This document shows positions 1-4,129 of a stretch of DNA of 5,743 bases, piece after piece. The stretch covers positions 1 through 5,743 of the forward strand of contig CAJUIJ010000159.1 of assembly GCA_910586175.1 (NCBI GenBank). The letters are read 5' to 3'. Both the position numbers and the translations under genes were made by a program. Position 1 is the stretch's first letter, and every line of letters starts with the position of its first letter. This DNA comes from an uncultured Muribaculaceae bacterium. GTDB taxonomy: Bacteria; Bacteroidota; Bacteroidia; Bacteroidales; Muribaculaceae. The notes under the pieces are model-generated. The model saw only the letters and a program-made list of their open reading frames with translations. It did not search any database and was not told the DNA's origin.

Positions 1-21
1 ATCTGTAAATTTTACAATCTG

Positions 22-2571
22 TCAACCGCAAGTTGAACTTGCGAAACTTAAATATTTGATTATCAACTCACTTCCCAACTCACACAAACATTCTCCTTCA
101 AGGCGATATCCATTTGAATCAATGGTAAGTTTGGATCCGTTTTTGATTTCGATTGTGCCAAAAGTTGAGGTTCCGGTCGCTACGAACGTAACATCACTAC
201 CTTTATCAACTATTAGGGGCTGTTTTATATCAATATCGCCTTGAGCATCGAATGACACCTTGGCATTATTAAACTTAATACGTGCGTTATCTCCTCCTCT
301 ATTAGCCTTTATGTCACTAACAAAATAATACCCATCAGCCTTAATCAATATATTATCAATATGCAAAGGCATTCTCTTTGGAATTCTATAATCTCCAGTT
401 AGTGTTACCACAAAATTTTGTCCAGGAACGTAAAGCGTTTGAATTTCATTTGAAATTGAGCCATTGCACACTCTAACAATACCTCGCTCTAAATCTATAA
501 TAGAGGCTTTAATGTCGGCATCGCAAATAACCATTTTACTGTTATTTCCAACAAGATTTCCTTCTGAATACTCAACAAATCGTGGTGTCTTTATCCACAT
601 TTTCAACTCAGGGCAGCCTAATAAATTATTGGTTAGCCTGCAGTGATGGTCACTTGTAAACGAGGATTGAGTTTTAGCCCTAACTCTACCAAGGCATCCA
701 TCATTCAGCAACTTAGATAAAAAATTTAACTCTTGGTAAAACGAATAAGGAATCAATCCAAATCTCGTATTACCTATAAATATTGGTCCTCCGTAATGCC
801 CTCCGATTGTGAAAGAATCTCCGAAATTATAATATTCCTCCGGGATAGTAATTTCTATTTCAGACTCTTTCAGATATCCTGAATGCACATTTACGAGCAT
901 ATTATCAAATGGCATTAAATCACATCCCATAGAGTAACCTATAGCAGGGAAATTAAAATTTGTAAGTTTATCCAATCCATGAACTTCTTCATCTCTTGCC
1001 CATGAATAATTACGAGGCACTTTCTGCTGGCTCACGATACAGTACCTACCATCAATATTACAACCCTGAGATTTGACCGTGGATGCCACAACTCCCCCAT
1101 GAGCATGCAAATTAATAAATCCATAGTTAGTTTTATTAATTTCGTTTATTATATCCGAAGCATAAGGAGCAATTGGTCTTTCATCATCATAAGAAGGACT
1201 TTCTTCAAATATAGTTTTGTTTTCAATGATAGGCTTCATCCTGTCTGCACTGATTCCAGCTTCATTATCTGCCTGCATATCATCTGCATGAAGGCTCAAC
1301 AGATTGCGCAGGTACGAAAAATCACCATTACCTGGATTCATCTCATATTTAAGCAATTTATATTCATAATTATAAACTTCTGCTTCATTCTTGCAACATA
1401 TTCTTCCAACGTATATGTCCGGAATAAAATCCATTACATTTTTTTCATTTTCTTCCCCATAACGTCCGTTTCTATTTCCATCCCAATTTCCATTTAAATC
1501 GGAATAATACCAATCTGTTGGAAGCTTATATGAATACGGATGTTTTTTATCAGACTTGTTGCCATCTGGTCCATAAAATATTTTATAAGCTTTATTAGTC
1601 CAATAGGTTGAGTCATATGCAAGTCTTACAGGTACAATATCCTTATTACCACCTAACAGAACAAACATGTCACCTTTTCTTACTCGACGAGAAGCCATAA
1701 GATACGCTCTCAATTTTCCAGCATCATCCTTGATATGCGATATAGTGTCACCCTCATCAAAAGCTGTATCTGCAAGGATATCTTCTATACAAACTACACC
1801 TGCATCAAGACCCTTTTGTTTTTTCAAACCAATAATCTTATCAAACGCTCGCGCAAGCTTCCTTGATGTTATCACAGCATATTCATAAGCAGGGAGCCCA
1901 TTCCCAACTAATGGCGTTAGCGCATAATTATCTATTGCAGAATTAAGCGGAGCGCAAGAACCTGTATCCGTGTTTTGCAAGGGACGAATCGAAGATTTAA
2001 AATGTTGCACATCTAAAGACATCGGTTGTATGCCAAATGAATCATTGATTGTAAATTCTATTGATTCAATAAACGTTAATTTACCGCTCAATGCATCATA
2101 TTTGAAGGGATAAACAGCCACATATAACATATGAATATCTCCATTATAGTACCCATCTTGCACAATTTTTGCATATGCATCAGGGAAAGAAAGAGATGCA
2201 TATGATACAATAAGTTTTTGCTCCGTAATGCTTCCGCTTGACAACACCGGTTCTTGCGACACCTCAACTGCATGCATCAACGGTATGTCTCTTTCTATAC
2301 CTACCGTTGATGAAATTGAAAATGAATGAGAATTAGATGGCACTTCAAACTCAAGTACTTCAAATGGCAATTTCGCATCACCAATATCATCCGATTTCAC
2401 AAATCCATCATAATCAACAGAAGTAAAAGTTTCCCCTTGAATAGTTTTCACTTCTGTTTTGACCTTGGAATATTGAAAGCAGACTTTATGTCGCAATTCG
2501 AAACTAAAGCATTTGTGAGAACAAACTGTCATTAATATCACAACAAGTAAATATGTATATAATTGTCTCAT
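22..2571 (-). CDS. Gingipain-type (family C25) secreted cysteine peptidase
   Basis: Predicted endopeptidase of family C25, exported to the envelope or beyond. Residues 1-23 look like a signal peptide: a hydrophobic stretch LYTYLLVVILM, then a possible cut after CFS. Residues 24-228 fit the long C25 propeptide. The catalytic region is about 229-660. It starts with YAVITSRKL, includes VLLGGNKDIVPVR (304-316), an Asp/Asn-rich DLNGNWDGNRNG loop (358-369) that may bind metal, and PDIYVGR (384-390). The likely catalytic His491 lies in NLHAHGG and the catalytic Cys550 in GYSMGCDLMPF. FIGNTRFG (598-605) and NLLGCPEL (649-656) are family landmarks, though the latter usually reads LGDPEL, so position 653 is Asp to Cys. 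Residues 660-849 are beta-rich, with GSDVTF/GSKLTI-type repeats, and no type IX secretion C-terminal domain is recognisable. The gene lies 50 bp downstream of the small secreted gene and is probably co-transcribed. ATG at 2569-2571 is chosen because the signal peptide starts there. It is AT-rich compared with ribE. The family call is firm; substrate and export route are unknown. Confidence 0.88.
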   Translation of the reverse strand: MRQLYTYLLVVILMTVCSHKCFSFELRHKVCFQYSKVKTEVKTIQGETFTSVDYDGFVKSDDIGDAKLPFEVLEFEVPSNSHSFSISSTVGIERDIPLMHAVEVSQEPVLSSGSITEQKLIVSYASLSFPDAYAKIVQDGYYNGDIHMLYVAVYPFKYDALSGKLTFIESIEFTINDSFGIQPMSLDVQHFKSSIRPLQNTDTGSCAPLNSAIDNYALTPLVGNGLPAYEYAVITSRKLARAFDKIIGLKKQKGLDAGVVCIEDILADTAFDEGDTISHIKDDAGKLRAYLMASRRVRKGDMFVLLGGNKDIVPVRLAYDSTYWTNKAYKIFYGPDGNKSDKKHPYSYKLPTDWYYSDLNGNWDGNRNGRYGEENEKNVMDFIPDIYVGRICCKNEAEVYNYEYKLLKYEMNPGNGDFSYLRNLLSLHADDMQADNEAGISADRMKPIIENKTIFEESPSYDDERPIAPYASDIINEINKTNYGFINLHAHGGVVASTVKSQGCNIDGRYCIVSQQKVPRNYSWARDEEVHGLDKLTNFNFPAIGYSMGCDLMPFDNMLVNVHSGYLKESEIEITIPEEYYNFGDSFTIGGHYGGPIFIGNTRFGLIPYSFYQELNFLSKLLNDGCLGRVRAKTQSSFTSDHHCRLTNNLLGCPELKMWIKTPRFVEYSEGNLVGNNSKMVICDADIKASIIDLERGIVRVCNGSISNEIQTLYVPGQNFVVTLTGDYRIPKRMPLHIDNILIKADGYYFVSDIKANRGGDNARIKFNNAKVSFDAQGDIDIKQPLIVDKGSDVTFVATGTSTFGTIEIKNGSKLTIDSNGYRLEGECLCELGSELIIKYLSFASSTCG
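27..43 (-). repeat. 17-bp palindrome over the 3' end of the peptidase gene
   Basis: CGCAAGTT and AACTTGCG flank a single central base, making a perfect palindrome. As RNA it folds into a 6-bp stem (CGCAAG/CTTGCG) with a 5-nt loop. It covers the last codons before the TGA at 22-24. The bases that follow on the minus strand contain only short T runs, so a classic intrinsic terminator is not clearly made. It may act as a weak terminator or 3' stabilising hairpin, or be coincidental. Confidence 0.3.
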
Positions 2572-2621
2572 ATACCATTTTTTAAATAATTAAACCATAC
2601 TTAGTAGCTTCATTAGGTTTT

Positions 2622-2816
2622 TTATCTTGCTAAAGAATCTAATGATGAAACTGAAGCATCAACCCCAACGGCTGAAGAAGAACTTAGCCCTACAGCTTGA
2701 ATTGTTTTACGATATTCAACAACAGCCACTTGCTCATTGGAAGGGACTTCAAGTTGTGCATACGCTGCAAAGGTTGAAAGCAGCATAATGGATACAATAA
2801 GTTGTTTTGTTTTCAT
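2622..2816 (-). CDS. Small secreted protein of unknown function, upstream of the C25 peptidase
   Basis: A 64-residue protein that I do not recognise. Residues 1-20 form a textbook signal peptide: KTK at the start, hydrophobic core LIVSIMLLSTFAA, and a signal peptidase I site AYA followed by Q21. The mature part is only about 44 residues: LEVPSNEQ, a short charged stretch VVEYRKT, then a Ser/Val/Ala-rich tail ending in SLDSLAR. It has no cysteine, so no disulfide or lipid anchor is expected. It is the first gene after the promoter at 2919-2950 and lies 50 bp before the peptidase gene, on the same strand but in another frame. The pentapeptide EVPSN at residues 23-27 also occurs in the peptidase propeptide at 76-80. 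By analogy with small inhibitors encoded beside some secreted cysteine proteases, it could restrain or chaperone the peptidase. That is inference from position and one short match. It could equally be a decayed remnant. Confidence 0.62.
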   Translation of the reverse strand: MKTKQLIVSIMLLSTFAAYAQLEVPSNEQVAVVEYRKTIQAVGLSSSSAVGVDASVSSLDSLAR

Positions 2817-2846
2817 AATGACGGCATTTAACTGTTTATTTTTACA

Positions 2847-2875
2847 CTTATAATACTGTTCAGCCCTATTATAAG
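2847..2875 (-). repeat. Perfect 9-bp inverted repeat in the operon leader
   Basis: The arms CTTATAATA (2847-2855) and TATTATAAG (2867-2875) are exact reverse complements separated by 11 nt. The repeat lies in the predicted 5' leader, 31 nt upstream of the small gene's ATG. It could be an RNA hairpin affecting translation or stability, or an operator for a dimeric regulator. The stem is mostly A/T, so an RNA form would be of modest stability. The repeat is directly visible; any function is inferred. Confidence 0.45.
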
Positions 2876-2918
2876 CAAGTTCTATATCATTGGATCTTCA
2901 CACGATTTAGCCACATCG

Positions 2919-2950
2919 CAAAGATAACATATTTAAATCACATATACAAT
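2919..2950 (-). promoter_or_regulatory. Bacteroidetes-type promoter for the small-protein/C25 peptidase operon
   Basis: Reading the minus strand, TATCTTTG (2919-2926) matches the Bacteroidetes -7 consensus TAnnTTTG exactly, and ATTG (2947-2950) lies 20 nt upstream as a -33 box. An A-tract (eight A on the minus strand, 2960-2967) just upstream could act like an UP element. The predicted transcription start is near 2911, giving a leader of roughly 95 nt before the ATG at 2816. No second promoter of this quality is visible in the 50 bp before the peptidase, which supports one two-gene transcript. Confidence 0.65.
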
Positions 2951-3129
2951 ATCAGTTGCTTTTTTTTACAAAATACAACTACCGCATTCCTTTTTGTCAA
3001 CTTAATCATATTTTTATTCGCTCGATACAGAACCTCATTCGGCATTTTGTCATGAAGTGTTATTTCAAAACCAAGTTCAAATAGCTTCCCCAAATTTGTC
3101 TTATATGCCAAAATTTCACACACAGGACA
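2951..3129. other. AT-rich stretch with no supported gene
   Basis: Between the operon promoter and the large palindrome I see no gene that I can support. A minus-strand open frame of 91 codons crosses the stretch (3213 to 2938). However, its start lies inside the palindrome arm, its end overlaps the -33 box of the operon promoter, and its product shows no recognisable domain. The part from about residue 32 on (CPVCEILAYK onward) reads somewhat like protein, so a decayed gene fragment cut by the repeat is possible. The eight-T run at 2960-2967 has no hairpin before it on the plus strand. Confidence 0.4.
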
Positions 3130-3221
3130 GCTTCTTTTTGAGATGATTCGCCTCATCCCCATCGGAAGCTGCCTTTTGGCTGTGACCAGAAGGGTTGAGT
3201 CGAAGCATCTCAAAAAGAAGC
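3130..3221. repeat. 92-bp imperfect palindrome (long hairpin)
   Basis: The outer arms at 3130-3150 and 3201-3221 are 21 nt each and pair with a single mismatch; the core of each arm reads TCTTTTTGAGATG or its complement. The pairing continues less well inward (3151-3160 with 3191-3200, 7 of 10 positions). The interior can form a further small stem, CTTTTGG (3173-3179) with CCAGAAG (3186-3192), with one G-U pair. Either strand could thus fold along nearly its full length. It lies downstream of ribE and upstream of the peptidase operon promoter. Possible identities are a small non-autonomous mobile element or dispersed intergenic repeat, a 3' processing or terminator structure for ribE, or a structured RNA. 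The symmetry is certain; the role is not. Confidence 0.7.
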
Positions 3222-3231
3222 CGCTACTATG

Positions 3232-3289
3232 GGTAAAATTTTAGTCCTGGCAACCGCCATTTTTTGTGGGACAGATCATTAATTTTACC
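3232..3289. repeat. 58-bp nested inverted repeat next to the long palindrome
   Basis: The perfect outer arms GGTAAAATT (3232-3240) and AATTTTACC (3281-3289) enclose a second pair, GTCC (3244-3247) with GGAC (3269-3272). These enclose a third, TGGC (3248-3251) with GCCA (3256-3259), around a 4-nt loop. The three nested stems form a defined folded shape rather than a simple hairpin. On the plus strand the innermost stem is followed by six T (3260-3265). It begins 10 bp after the 92-bp palindrome and ends 22 bp beyond the ribE stop, so it would lie in the ribE 3' untranslated region. It may help end or stabilise ribE transcripts, or be the second half of one compound repeat. Confidence 0.55.
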
Positions 3290-3311
3290 TGTATTTTGGT
3301 GGGTTATGGCA

Positions 3312-3947
3312 TTAGAGGGTAGATAATCTTGCGAGGTATTTGCCTAAGATGTCGAACTCGAGGTTTACCTGTGTGCCCGGTTTTATCTGGCAAAAGTTGG
3401 TGTGGTCGTGAGTGTATGGGATTATAGCCACTCTGAAAGTGCCTGTTAGCATTTCTGCGTCTTCAGGGTCGGGGGTACACTCCGGTTCGCATACTGTAAG
3501 GCTTACGCCATTTACTGTGACTGAGCCCTTATCGACTGTGAAATAGCCCTTCTTGGCCATCTGGCGTGGCACACGATATTCGAAATCATAATACCAGCTG
3601 CCGTCGGCCTCCGTCACCGCCTTGCAACAAGCCGTCTGGTCCACGTGACCCTGAACGATATGGCCATCGAGACGACCGTCGATGCGCATGCTGCGCTCCA
3701 GATTGACGAGCGAACCTACCTCAAGCTTGCCGAGGTTGCTGCGTTCGAGCGTCTCACGGATTGCAGTTACGGTATATGTACCGTCGCCGGGGAGAGCCAC
3801 TACAGTGAGGCATACACCATTATGCGACACAGACTGGTCTATCTTCAGTTCATCGACAAATGAGCATCTAAGCGTGAGATGCAGATTGTCTTCATCAGTG
3901 CGGAGAGCTACAACCTCTGCCGCCTCTTCTACTATTCCCGAGAACAT
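3312..3947 (-). CDS. ribE: Riboflavin synthase (alpha chain type)
   Basis: Catalyses the final step of riboflavin synthesis in the cytoplasm: two 6,7-dimethyl-8-ribityllumazine molecules dismutate to riboflavin plus 5-amino-6-ribitylamino-uracil (EC 2.5.1.9). At 211 residues it has the usual length and shows the internal two-fold repeat of lumazine-binding barrels. The first starts MFSGIVEE and contains SVSHNGVCLTV (39-49), ETLERSNLG (65-73) and VNLERS (81-86). The second has DGRLDGHIVQGHVD (90-103), KGSVTVNGVSLTV (140-152), IPYTHDHTNF (176-185) and VNLEFDILGKYLAR (194-207). Phe2 and Cys46 match positions important in the E. coli enzyme. There is a small acidic insertion near 156-166. The ATG at 3945-3947 is set by the invariant MF(S/T)GIVE start. 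The gene stands alone, with no other rib gene in view, and has its own promoter. No FMN riboswitch is visible in its leader. Confidence 0.96.
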   Translation of the reverse strand: MFSGIVEEAAEVVALRTDEDNLHLTLRCSFVDELKIDQSVSHNGVCLTVVALPGDGTYTVTAIRETLERSNLGKLEVGSLVNLERSMRIDGRLDGHIVQGHVDQTACCKAVTEADGSWYYDFEYRVPRQMAKKGYFTVDKGSVTVNGVSLTVCEPECTPDPEDAEMLTGTFRVAIIPYTHDHTNFCQIKPGTQVNLEFDILGKYLARLSTL

Positions 3948-4008
3948 GAATGAAATTTATAAAAAATGTTAATACTTTAATATTTAAAAACTTATATCAA
4001 TTATCTAC

Positions 4009-4027
4009 ATCTTGGCAACAACAAGAT
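4009..4027 (-). repeat. Small perfect hairpin in the ribE leader
   Basis: ATCTTG (4009-4014) and CAAGAT (4022-4027) form a 6-bp stem with a 7-nt loop within the predicted ribE 5' leader, about 60-80 nt before the start codon. It is too short to match a known riboswitch and has no following T run on the minus strand. Any regulatory role is speculative. Confidence 0.3.
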
Positions 4028-4062
4028 TGGAGTTGCAGACCTCAATAACCCGATACAGATTG

Positions 4063-4070
4063 CAAAAGTA
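4063..4070 (-). promoter_or_regulatory. Bacteroidetes-type -7 promoter element for ribE
   Basis: On the minus strand TACTTTTG fits TAnnTTTG exactly and is followed by CA. No clean -33 box lies at the usual 19-21 nt; TTCG at 4093-4096 (22-nt spacing) is the nearest resemblance, in an AT-rich setting. The start would fall near 4056, about 110 nt before the ribE ATG. The -33 side overlaps the upstream region of the divergent ATPase gene, so the two promoters may interfere. Confidence 0.6.
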
Positions 4071-4129
4071 CGAAAAAATTTTATTAAATTTACGAATCAA
4101 AAACGCACAAGGCACAAAAAACTCACAAA

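Noticed and set aside
4..16. Short palindrome TGTAAA/TTTACA after the peptidase stop
   Set aside because: Only 6-bp A/T-rich arms with a 1-nt centre, which is expected by chance in such AT-rich DNA and cannot form a hairpin loop without unpairing.
1099..1497. 132-codon plus-strand open frame inside the peptidase gene
   Set aside because: Ile/Phe/Ser-rich complement of an AT-rich coding sequence. The minus frame carries the C25 catalytic motifs at this place.
2938..3213. 91-codon minus-strand open frame
   Set aside because: Its start lies inside the arm of the 92-bp palindrome, it overlaps the operon promoter at its end, and the product has no recognisable domain or signal. A decayed fragment is possible, but a working gene is not supported.
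3248..3265. Plus-strand terminator formed by TGGC/GCCA followed by six T
   Set aside because: The stem is only 4 bp and no plus-strand gene lies upstream in the window, so it is better read as part of the nested repeat.
3682..3972. Plus-strand open frame opposite ribE
   Set aside because: Ser/Arg-rich product without a domain, lying wholly over the conserved first half of riboflavin synthase and its leader.
3948..4062. Possible FMN riboswitch before ribE
   Set aside because: The leader was read on the minus strand for the conserved FMN-element blocks and none is present; only a 6-bp hairpin is seen.
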